This document shows positions 10,963 through 22,179 of a stretch of 64,000 nucleotides of DNA, one piece after another. The DNA comes from Balanoglossus misakiensis (lineage: Eukaryota > Hemichordata). The notes beneath the pieces are model-generated. The model was not told the DNA's origin and did not search any database. It worked only from the letters and a program-made list of their open reading frames with translations. A program made the translations under genes and the position numbers. The stretch covers positions 5,022,001 to 5,086,000 of the forward strand of contig CM082588.2 of NCBI GenBank assembly GCA_040954595.2. The letters run 5' to 3'. Position 1 is the stretch's first letter. Every line of letters starts with the position of its first letter.

Positions 10963-13900
10963 CAGGCGCGGTATATAACGCATGGGAGCAGGAGAAGGAA
11001 GGGCAGCTAGCGTGCGACGTCTCCTGGCTACCTCGGCGGGACCAAGCTCAAGTCCCCTCCGAATTAGAAAGACAACGTGCTAAGTCGGTGTCCTTTAAGC
11101 AGGCGCGGTATATAACGCATGGGAACAGGGGAAGGAAGGGTAGCTAGTGTGCGACGTCTCCCGGCTACCTCGGCGGGACCAAGCTCAAGTCCCCGCCGAA
11201 TTAGAAAGACAACGCGTTAAGTCGGTGTCTTTTAAGCAGGCGCGGTATATAACGCATGGGAACAGGGGAAGGAAGGGTAGCTAGTGTGCGACGTCTCCCG
11301 GCTACCTCGGTGGGACCAAGCTCAAGTCCCCGCCGAATTAGAAAGACAACGCGCTAAGTCGGTGTCCTTTAAGCAGGCGCGGTATATAACGCATGGGAAC
11401 AGGGGAAGGAAGGGTAGCTAGTGTGCGACGTCTCCCGGCTACCTCGGCGGGACCAAGCTCAAGTCCCCGCCGAATTAGAAAGACAACGCGCTAAGTCGGT
11501 GTCCTTTAAGCAGGCGCGGTATATAACGCATGGGAACAGGGGAAGGAAGGGTAGCTAGCGTGCGACGTCTCCTGGCTACCTCGGCGGGACCAAGCTCAAG
11601 TCCCCGCCGAATTAGAAAGACAACGCGCTAAGTCGGTGTCCTTTAAGCAGGCGCGGTATATAACGCATGGGAACAAGGGAAGGAAGGGTAGCTAGTGTGC
11701 GACGTCTCCCGGCTACCTCGGCGGGACCAAGCTCAAGTCCCCGCCGAATTAGAAAGACAACGCGTTAAGTCGGTGTCCTTTAAGCTGGCGCGGTATATAA
11801 CGCATGGGAACAGGGGAAGGAAGGGTAGCTAGTGTGCGACGTCTCCCGGGTACCTCGGCGGGACCAAGCTCAAGTCCCCGCCGAATTAGAGAGACAACGC
11901 GTTAAGTCGGTGACCTTTAAGCACGCGCGGTATATAACGCACGGGAACAGGGGAAGGAAGGGTAGCTAGTGTGCGACGTCTCCCGGCTACCTCGGCGGGA
12001 CCAAGCTCAAGTCCCCGCCGAATTAGAAAGACAACGCGCTAAGTCGGTGTCCTTTAAGCAGGCGCGGTATATAACGCATGGGAACAGGGGAAGGAAGGGC
12101 AGCTAGTGTGCGACGTCTCCCGGCTACCTCTAGGGACCAAGCTCAAGTCCCCGCCGAATTAGAAAGACAACGCGTTAAGTCGGTGACCTTTAAGCAGGCG
12201 CGGTATATAACGCATGGGAACAGGGGAAGGAAGGGTAGCTAGTGTGCGACGTCTCCCGGCTACCTCGGCGGGACCAAGCTCAAGTCCCCGCCGAATTAGA
12301 AAGACAACGCGCTAAGTCGGTGTCCTTTAAGCAGGCGCGGTATATAACGCATGTGAACAGGGGAAAGAAGGGTGGCTAGCGTTCGACATCTCCCGGCAAC
12401 CTCGGCGGGACCAAGCTCAAGTCCCCGCCGAATTAGAAAGACAACGCGCTAAGTCGGTGTCCTTTAAGCAGGCGCGGTATATAACGCATGGGAACAGGGG
12501 AAGGAAGGGCCGCTAGTGTGCGACGTCTCCCAGCAACCTCGGCGGGACCAAGCTCAAGTCCCCGCCGAATTAGAAAGACAACGCGCTAAGTCGGTGTCCT
12601 TTAAGCAGGCGCGGTATATAATGCATGGGAACAGGGGAAGGAAGGGTAGCTAGTGTGCGACGTCTCCCGGCTACCTCGGCGGGACCAAGCTCAAGTCCCC
12701 GCCGAATTAGAAAGACAACGCGCTAAGTCGGTGTCCATTAAGCAGGCGCGGTATATAACGCATGGGAACAGGGGAAGGATGGGTAGCTAGTGTGCGACGT
12801 CTCCCGGCTACCTCGGCGGGACCAAGCTCAAGTCCCCGCCGAATTAGAAAGACAACGCGCTAAGTCGGTGTCCTTTAAGCAGGCGCGGTATATAACGCAT
12901 GGGAACAGGGGAAGGAAGGGTAGCTAGTGTGCGACGTCTCCCGGCTACCTCGGCGGGACCAAGCTCAAGTCCCCGCCGAATTAAAAAGACAACGCGCTAA
13001 GTCGGTGTCCTTTAAGCAGGCGCGGTATATAACGCATGGGAACAGGGGAAGGAAGGGCAGCTAGTGTGCGACGTCTCCCGGCTACCTCGGCGGGACCAAG
13101 CTCAAGTCCCCGCCGAATTAGAAAGACAACGCGCTAAGTCGGTGTCCTTTAAGCAGGCGCGGTATATAACGCATGGGAACAGGGGAAGGAAGGGCAGCTA
13201 GTGTGCGACGTCTCCCGGCTACCTCGGCGGGACCAAGCTCAAGTCCCCGCCGAATTAGAAAGACAACGCGCTAAGTCTGTGTCCATTAAGCAGGCGCGGT
13301 ATATAACGCATGGGAACAGGGGAAGGATGGGTAGCTAGTGTGCGACGTCTCCCGGCTACCTCGGCGGGACCAAGCTCAAGTCCCCGCCGAATTAGAAAGA
13401 CAACGCGCTAAGTCGGTGTCCTTTAAGCAGGCGCGGTATATAACGCATGGGAACAGGGGAAGGAAGGGTAGCTAGTGTGCGACGTCTCCCGGCTACCTCG
13501 GCGGGACCAAGCTCAAGTCCCCGCCGAATTAAAAAGACAACGCGCTAAGTCGGTGTCCTTTAAGCAGGCGCGGTATATAACGCATGGGAACAGGGGAAGG
13601 AAGGGCAGCTAGTGTGCGACGTCTCCCGGCTACCTCGGCGGGACCAAGCTCAAGTCCCCGCCGAATTAGAAAGACAACGCGCTAAGTCGGTGTCCTTTAA
13701 GCAGGCGCGGTATATAACGCATGGGAACAGGGGAAGGAAGGGCAGCTAGTGTGCGACGTCTCCCGGCTACCTCGGCGGGACCAAGCTCAAGTCCCCGCCG
13801 AATTAGAAAGACAACGCGCTAAGTCGGTGTCCTTTAAGCAGGCGCGGTATATAACGCATGGGAACAGGGGAAGGAAGGGTAGCTAGTGTGCGACGTCTCC

Positions 13901-16900
13901 CGGCTACCTCGGCGGGACCAAGCTCAAGTCCCCGCCGAATTAGAAAGACAACGCTCTAAGTCGGTGTCCTTTAAGCAGGCGCGGTATATAACGCATGGGA
14001 ACAGGGGAAGGAAGGGCAGCTAGTGTGCGACGTCTCCCGGCTACCTCGGCGGGACCAAGCTCAAGTCCCCGCCGAATTAGAAAGACAACGCGCTAAGTCG
14101 GTGTCCTTTAAGCAGGCGCGGAATATAACGCATGGGAACAGGGGAAGGAAGGGTAGCTAGTGTGCGACGTCTCCCGGCTACCTCGGCGGGACCAAGCTCA
14201 AGTCCCCGCCGAATTAGAAAGACAACGCGTTAAGTCGGTGTCTTTTAAGCAGGCGCGGTATATAACGCATGGGAACAGGGGAAGGAAGGGTAGCTAGTGT
14301 GCGACGTCTCCCGGCTACCTCTAGGGACCAAGCTCAAGTCCCCGCCGAATTAGAAAGACAACGCGTTAAGTCGGTGACCTTTAAGCAGGCGCGGTATATA
14401 ACGCATGGGAACAGGGGAAGGAAGGGTAGCTAGTGTGCGACGTCTCCCGGCTACCTCGGCGGGACCAAGCTCAAGTCCCCGCCGAATTAGAAAGACAACG
14501 CGCTAAGTCGGTGTCCTTTAAGCAGGCGCGGTATATAACGCATGTGAACAGGGGAAAGAAGGGTGGCTAGCGTTCGACATCTCCCGGCAACCTCGGCGGG
14601 ACCAAGCTCAAGTCCCCGCCGAATTAGAAAGACAACGCGCTAAGTCGGTGTCCTTTAAGCAGGCGCGGTATATAATGCATGGGAACAGGGGAAGGAAGGG
14701 TAGCTAGTGTGCGACGTCTCCCGGCTACCTCGGCGGGACCAAGCTCAAGTCCCCGCCGAATTAGAAAGACAACGCGCTAAGTCGGTGTCCATTAAGCAGG
14801 CGCGGTATATAACGCATGGGAACAGGGGAAGGATGGGTAGCTAGTGTGCGACGTCTCCCGGCTACCTCGGCGGGACCAAGCTCAAGTCCCCGCCGAATTA
14901 AAAAGACAACGCGCTAAGTCGGTGTCCTTTAAGCAGGCGCGGTATATAACGCATGGGAACAGGGGAAGGAAGGGCAGCTAGTGTGCGACGTCTCCCGGCT
15001 ACCTCGGCGGGACCAAGCTCAAGTCCCCGCCGAATTAGAAAGACAACGCGCTAAGTCGGTGTCCTTTAAGCAGGCGCGGTATATAACGCATGGGAACAGG
15101 GGAAGGAAGGGCAGCTAGTGTGCGACGTCTCCCGGCTACCTCGGCGGGACCAAGCTCAAGTCCCCGCCGAATTAGAAAGACAACGCGCTAAGTCTGTGTC
15201 CATTAAGCAGGCGCGGTATATAACGCATGGGAACAGGGGAAGGATGGGTAGCTAGTGTGCGACGTCTCCCGGCTACCTCGGCGGGACCAAGCTCAAGTCC
15301 CCGCCGAATTAGAAAGACAACGCGCTAAGTCGGTGTCCTTTAAGCAGGCGCGGTATATAACGCATGGGAACAGGGGAAGGAAGGGTAGCTAGTGTGCGAC
15401 GTCTCCCGGCTACCTCGGCGGGACCAAGCTCAAGTCCCCGCCGAATTAAAAAGACAACGCGCTAAGTCGGTGTCCTTTAAGCAGGCGCGGTATATAACGC
15501 ATGGGAACAGGGGAAGGAAGGGCAGCTAGTGTGCGACGTCTCCCGGCTACCTCGGCGGGACCAAGCTCAAGTCCCCGCCGAATTAGAAAGACAACGCGCT
15601 AAGTCGGTGTCCTTTAAGCAGGCGCGGTATATAACGCATGGGAACAGGGGAAGGAAGGGCAGCTAGTGTGCGACGTCTCCCGGCTACCTCGGCGGGACCA
15701 AGCTCAAGTCCCCGCCGAATTAGAAAGACAACGCGCTAAGTCGGTGTCCTTTAAGCAGGCGCGGTATATAACGCATGGGAACAGGGGAAGGAAGGGTAGC
15801 TAGTGTGCGACGTCTCCCGGCTACCTCGGCGGGACCAAGCTCAAGTCCCCGCCGAATTAGAAAGACAACGCTCTAAGTCGGTGTCCTTTAAGCAGGCGCG
15901 GTATATAACGCATGGGAACAGGGAAAGGAAGGGCAGCTAGTGTGCGACGTCTCCCGGCTACCTCGGCGGGACCAAGCTCAAGTCCCCGCCGAATTAGAAA
16001 GACAACGCGCTAAGTCGGTGTCCTTTAAGCAGGCGCGGAATATAACGCATGGGAACAGGGGAAGGAAGGGTAGCTAGTGTGCGACGTCTCCCGGCTACCT
16101 CGGCGGGACCAAGCTCAAGTCCCCGCCGAATTAGAAAGACAACGCGTTAAGTCGGTGTCTTTTAAGCAGGCGCGGTATATAACGCATGGGAACAGGGGAA
16201 GGAAGGGTAGCTAGTGTGCGACGTCTCCCGGCTACCTCGGCGGGACCAAGCTCAAGTCCCCGCCGAATTAGAAAGACAACGCGTTAAGTCGGTGTCCTTT
16301 AAGCTGGCGCGGTACATAACGCATGGGAACAGGGGAAGGAAGGGTAGCTAGTGTGCGACGTCTCCCGGCTACCTCGGCGGGACCAAGCTCAAGTCGCCGC
16401 CGAATTAGAAAGACAACGCGTTAAGTCGGTGACCTTTAAGCACGCGCGGTATATAACGCATGGGAACAGGGGAAGGAAGGGTAGCTAGTGTGCGACGTCT
16501 CCCGGCTACCTCGGCGGGACCAAGCTCAAGTCCCCGCCGAATTAGAAAGACAACGCTCTAAGTCGGTGTCCTTTAAGCAGGCGCGGTATATAACGCATGG
16601 GAACAGGGGAAGGAAGGGCAGCTAGTGTGCGACGTCTCCCGGCTATCTCGGCGGGACCAAGCTCAAGTCCCCGCCGAATTAGAAAGACAACGCGCTAAGT
16701 CGGTGTCCTTTAAGCAGGCGCGGTATATAACGCATGGGAACAGGGGAAGGAAGGGTAGCTAGTGTGCGACGTCTCCCGGCTACCTCGGCGGGACCAAGCT
16801 CAAGTCCCCGCCGAATAAGAAAGACAACGCGTTAAGTCGGTGACCTTTAAGCAGGCGCGGTATATAACGCATGGGAACAGGGGAAGGAAGGGTAGCTAGT

Positions 16901-18622
16901 GTGCGACGTCTCCCGGCTACCTCGGCGGGACCAAGCTCAAGTCCCCGCCGAATTAGAAAGACAACGCGCTAAGTCGGTGTCCTTTAAGCAGGTGCGGTAT
17001 ATAACGCATGGGAACAGGGGAAGGCAGGGTTGCTAGCGTTCGACATCTCCCGGCAACCTCGGCGGGACCAAGCTCAAGTCCCCGCCGAATTAGAAAGACA
17101 ACGCGCTAAGTCGGTGTCCTTTAAGCAGGCGCGGTATATAACGCATGGAAACAGGGGAAGGAAGGGTAGCTAGTGTGCGACGTCTCCCGGCTACCTCGGC
17201 GGGACCAAGCTCAAGTCCCCGCCGAATTAGAAAGACAACGCGCTATGTCGGTGTCCTTTAAGCAGGCGCGGTATATAACGCATGGGAACAGGGGAAGGAA
17301 GGGTAGCTAGTGTGCGACGTCTCCCGGCTACCTCGGCGGGACCAAGCTCAAGTCCCCGCCGAATTAGAAAGACAACGCGTTAAGTCGGTGACCTTTAAGC
17401 ACGCGCGGTATATAACGCATGGGAACAGGGGAAGGAAGGGTAGCTAGTGTGCGACGTCTCCCGGCTACCTCGGCGGGACCAAGCTCAAGTCCCCGCCGAA
17501 TTAGAAAGACAACGCGTTAAGTCGGTGACCTTTAAGCAGGCGCGGTATATAACGCATGGGAACAGGGGAAGGAAGGGTAGCTAGTGTGCGACGTCTCCCG
17601 GCTACCTCGGCGGGACCAAGCTCAAGTCCCCGCCGAATTAGAAAGACAACGCGCTAAGTCGGTGTCCTTTAAGCAGGCGCGGTATATAACGCATGGGAAC
17701 AGGGGAAGGCAGGGTTGCTAGCGTTCGACATCTCCCGGCTACCTCGGCGGGACCAAGCTCAAGTCCCCGCCGAATTAGAAAGACAACGCGCTAAGTCGGT
17801 GTCCTTTAAGCAGGCGCGGTATATAACGCATGGAAACAGGGGAAGGAAGGGTAGCTAGTGTGCGACGTCTCCCGGCTACCTCGGCGGGACCAAGCTCAAG
17901 TCCTCGCCGAATTAGAAAGACAACGCGCTAAGTAGGTGTCCTTTAAGCAGGCGCGGTATATAACGCATGGGAACAGGGGAAGGAAGGGCCGCTAGAGTGC
18001 GACGTCTCCCGGCAACCTCGGCGGGACCAAGCTCAAGTCCCTGCCGAATTAGAAAAACAACGTGCTAAGTCGGTGTCCTTTAAGCAGGCGCGGTATATAA
18101 CGCATGGGAACAGGGGAAGGAAGGGCAGCTAGTGTGCGACGTCTCCCGGCAACCTCGGCGGGACCAAGCTCAAGTCCCCGCCGAATTAGAAAGACAACGT
18201 GCTAAGTCGGTGTCCTTTAAGCAGGCGCGGTATATAACGCATGGGAACAGGGGAAGGAAGGGCAGCTAGTGTGCGACGTCTCCCGGCTACCTCGGCGGGA
18301 CCAAGCTCAAGTCCCCGCCGAATTAGAAAGACAACGCGCTAAGTCGGTGTCCTTTAAGCAGGCGCGGTATATAACGCATGGGAACAGGGGAAGGAAGGGT
18401 AGCTAGTGTGCGACGTCTCCCGGCTACCTCGGCGGGACCAAGCTCAAGTCCCCGCCGAATTAGAAAGACAACGTGCTAAGTCGGTGTCCTTTAAGCACGC
18501 GCGGTATATAACGCATGGGAACAGGGGAAGGAAGGGCAGCTAGTGTGCGACGTCTCTTGGCTACCTCGGCGGGACCAAGCTCAAGTCCCCGCCCAATAAG
18601 AAAGACAACGCGCTAAGTCTGT
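10961..18622. repeat. 137-bp GC-rich satellite array, about 56 tandem units
   Basis: Head-to-tail units of 137 bp. Unit starts at 10961, 11098 and 11235 give the period. The last start, near 18494, lies 55 periods later less two bases, which matches two units that each carry a one-base deletion. Each unit reads AAGCAGGCGCGGTATATAAC, then GGGAACAGGGGAAGGAAGGG, a TAGCTAG segment, GCGACGTCTCCCGGCTACC, a hairpin (TCGGCGGG ... CCCGCCGA), and AAAGACAACGCGCTAAGTCG. There are about 13 CpG per unit. The array is far more GC-rich than its AT-rich surroundings. Because 137 is not a multiple of 3 and stops occur in every frame, the array encodes no long protein on either strand. Units are very alike, with shared variants that reveal larger duplicated blocks. 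Confidence 0.97.
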
Positions 18623-18649
18623 GGTTGTACTGCAAATATATGTGCTCAC

Positions 18650-18737
18650 CTGTGCTGTAATAGACGGCAAGTATGCATAAGATAAATCCAATTACGAGCT
18701 TCAAGAGTCTCGCGTTCTGTCGGTTAATTGTTGTCAT
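18650..18737 (-). CDS. Possible first coding exon of a type II membrane protein (signal anchor)
   Basis: Starting at the ATG at 18737, the minus strand encodes about 29 residues: a short polar tail (MTTINRQNARLLK) then a hydrophobic run (LVIGFILCILAVYY). It ends at a good donor (ACAG followed by GTGAGC) in phase 1. This layout is typical of Golgi glycosyltransferase or sulfotransferase first exons. No downstream exon was recognised; it would have to lie beyond the satellite array. It may equally be a chance open frame or an orphaned exon. Confidence 0.3.
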
Positions 18738-18896
18738 TGTTGTGTTTTGTCTGGCAAGCACGGATAGTCTGTTTATCGTCCCGCAAAAAGAAAGAATCGA
18801 TCGATTATAAATCATGTAGCACGACCTTTGGATCACCCCGTACCGGGAATTTGATTTCAAGGGCGCATTCAAATGAGGCTATTTCCTCTCGCAAAA

Positions 18897-19551
18897 TTCT
18901 ACGATGTCTATCACTAGGGGGCGTACCGCATTGAAAACTATTTGTTTACCTAAGGGGTCATTTGTGACACGTGCGTGTCGTAAGCCTAGCCATGCTACGA
19001 ACCCCGAATTTCTCAAAAGCAGCCACGTATCTTTATTTTCAAATAGTCATGTAATGATGTCAATGGATCGACATATCCAGTACATCAGAATGGATAAAAG
19101 GTTATTTATTCAATAATAACATACATCAGATATAAACATCCTTACATCAAACATAATTAAGCAAGTGATATATTTAACTTAAACATTTAAAATGATTTGA
19201 CATTAAACCTTGACTCACTAAGTTTAAAATTCAACACATGACGATACAGTGAGTAATATGTAATCTCCTGTGTACAAGAGAACATCCGGGGTTTCTAACC
19301 CCTGATTAATGATGATGTCACCGAATGAAGATGAGCTACTTCTAACTCTTGCTAGGCCTTCAAGCCTTTGAAAAACCCAGTTAGCAGTATTCGCACATAT
19401 ATTCAGTAAACAGTATTATAATTAAGATTTACCATTTTAACCGTTTACACATGTTAAACTGACGTACATCACAAATCATTGCACGCATTTTGTTAAGATA
19501 AAAACATCAAATAGTTCGTAGACAACGTTATGAAATGATCTTTCATTAAGT
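18897..19551 (+). repeat. Right copy of the long direct repeat flanking the satellite
   Basis: Direct copy of 10350-10962, sharing ATAACATACATCAGATATAA, ACATCCTTACATCAAACATA, GATGATGTCACCGAATGAAG and GATCTTTCATTAAG. After the final TTAAG it runs into unique sequence (TGATCGCATAGCC), whereas the left copy runs into the satellite there. About 275 bases of unique sequence separate this copy from the end of the array. Confidence 0.9.
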
Positions 19552-22179
19552 GATCGCATAGCCTTTTTCTTAAAGAAAGTCGAAAAAGTTGCATCGCTTT
19601 AAATATTCGTTTAAAAAGATATTGCATAGCGGTGAATAATTTCTTTCTCGTGACGAATCTCGTTTAAAGGGTATTCTGTGTGATAGATTATAAATACCAG
19701 ACGTATAGGTAAAATAGCCATTGGTCATGTTATTAAAAGCTAGGGTCTCTACATAAACACCGTACTTTGAAAGTACATAATTGATATTCCTCGAAAAGTA
19801 GAGTTGCTTGATGCATACAAATGTCCATGCTTTTTTTGTACGTGCGTTGCTTTCTTTGCCTGCGGGTAAGCAGGAATATCATCCATGTCGATAAAGTCAG
19901 TATTCTTTAAAAACAGCGCATGTTAACTTGATAGGTATAAAACCCCTTCAGGTCAAGTGTTATTTTTCGGATATGTGGAGCAGAATGGATGAACACACAT
20001 TTTGCATTTGAGTGAGGTAAAGAGTATTGTAAATGTCAACACATTAGGCGCATTTATCCGTTGGAATGAACACTGTTGTCTTCTAATGCTGGGGCGGGCA
20101 GACAGCGTGCGTTTGGCTCATGTATTAGGAAGAAGGTATGGCTTGTTGGGGGTTCTTGAACCGTTAAACAGCCTTGAAATGTACACGCAAGTGTCAATCA
20201 TCCTCGGGCGCCCTGCTGTGAGTCAGTCGTCCTGACAACGGTTGCATGCCTGATCGACTAGATATTTACGCGATGTCTAGTCGGAATCACGGAAATAGCA
20301 CCCGGACGTGATGAGAAACCGCAACTGAAAAGCGAAGCAAAATAATTCACCGTCCAACTGTTGTATCTATCTGTATATGGCGGTTCACTGACCGTCAGCT
20401 TAAATTTACTTATTTTAGCCATGTCTGGATGTACACTCTGCGAAGAATATGACGGTGTCTGGAATTAGCCATCTGAAGACGTTTAGGTCTGCCTGTCACG
20501 TATTCAAGTAGTCTGAAAACGCACCTAACAACACGCAAGAGGCCATACGTCTTTGATTTAAACAAATGGCGCAACGACGGCACAAATCTCGTCTTGTCCT
20601 GAAGGCATATCAATCCAACGCTACTTCTAGACAACCATGTATACATATACAAACCTACAAGCATCATACATGGACAATATATCATATATGGTTTTCTCAT
20701 TTGCAGGAATTATATGTTGATAATATGGTTGTAAATGCTACTTCCAAATATTGAATTCATAAGATGTAGTGATCATGATGCGACATTTGAGCGCGCAACC
20801 ATGGCAACGTTCTTCGTTTGAGTTCAAATCTTGTTTTTGTACCACTTGAAATGTGCCCTGTAAGGTTTTGTCTTTCGGGATCGATCGATCAATCGTACAA
20901 TATCATGGACAGTTTAGAATGTAAAAAAAACCTTTGTGATACAGATTAATCATAGAGGTTTAATTATGCCATAATTGTACTTCTCGTACTTCGGGAGTTC
21001 ATTATTTTTGTTTTTAATTATTTGAAGACCGCGTCTGTTCAATTTACAAAGTGCATCGAAGTCACCGATCGAGTTCTGCATATCAAAATTTATGAAGATG
21101 AATAGAGAATTTCTAGAAATCTACTCCAAGAATGAACCCATTAATTACACATAGAAGTACATATTGTGGTTCAAAATCTCGGCCCACTCGTATATAGAAA
21201 TAGTAATAAACTGCCTGGACAAAAATCGACCATTAATAGCTCAAGTGTATGTAAATGATAGTGACGAAAAGTACCCGGATTTGAATATTGCAGAATGTTC
21301 GCTGACTAACTTCCTGCATGGAACGAAATGCGCATGCGGAAATGGCAAATGGTGATTCATCATCCTTGATGTTCCCAGAAAAAAATGTGTCACTTATCGG
21401 ACCGATTTAAATGGGCTTTTTTAGAAATCACTAGACTGCACAGTGTTGTACGTGCCTTGGTGGACAGATCTTACACAAATGGGCAGAGCTCGCTCATTAT
21501 GAATTCAATCACGCGTGCAGGTGATAGTCACGGATTCTCCTAGACGCGGAACTTGAGATTGCCGAGCTGCTGTGAAGTTTCACAGTTCCAGGTTCGTGTC
21601 CTTTGTTGTTAATATAATTCTGCCAAAGAGCCTCATATTGTCCCAACTTCTTTACATTCCCACAGGTGCAGAATTCCTCAACATCAGTAGTGGTAAAGCG
21701 CCGTTAACTTTGACAAAATACATCATGTCGTCCAGGAACTGGGTACAATTATCTGGTACCGATATCAGCAGGCAGTAATTATAGTAATTTTCCCTCAAAA
21801 ACATGTCTGTTTTCAGAAAACCGATTTTCGTTAGATTTCTCTCTACCATATCACTTTCAGAAAATTTACCATTCATGTCACGGCAATTGTGTGAGGTCTG
21901 AGTTATGACCGCGATATGTATTGACTTTCACACAATGCCTATACACGATAATGTCTCCGCCTCGGCCAACAAATTGATGAGACATTGCCGGCTTTTGGCT
22001 GTCTTCGTCAAACATTGTTATCATCGAGAAAAACAACGCCTTTTTTCTTCTTTTTTGCCATAACCTCTTCTTCAAACTGCAGGTTTCCTGTACAAGTGGC
22101 GTGACTGCTGGAGAGAAAACACACCTGTCCAGTACTCTCTCGCTCCAAACAACATTCAGTCAAGAATTCTTCAAGCTGT
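19552..22179. other. Intergenic stretch, no supported gene
   Basis: AT-rich sequence between the satellite complex and the first K2P gene. The part nearest 22180 is presumably the 3' untranslated region of that gene, but no convincing minus-strand AATAAA was found close by. Short open frames such as 20410-20700 and 21164-21355 show no domain or splice context. Confidence 0.5.

Noticed and set aside
10961-18622. CRISPR-like or protein-coding interpretation of the repeat array
   Set aside because: Units are contiguous with no unique spacers, the genome is eukaryotic, and the 137-bp period with stops in all frames excludes a repeated protein.
10961-18622. tRNA or 5S-like gene in each satellite unit (GGGAC...GTCCC arm resembling a T-arm)
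   Set aside because: The loop is nine bases rather than seven, and no acceptor, D or anticodon arms or clear A and B boxes could be fitted.
10350-19551. LTR retrotransposon
   Set aside because: The direct repeats lack TG...CA ends, and no primer binding site, polypurine tract, gag or pol sequence lies between them.
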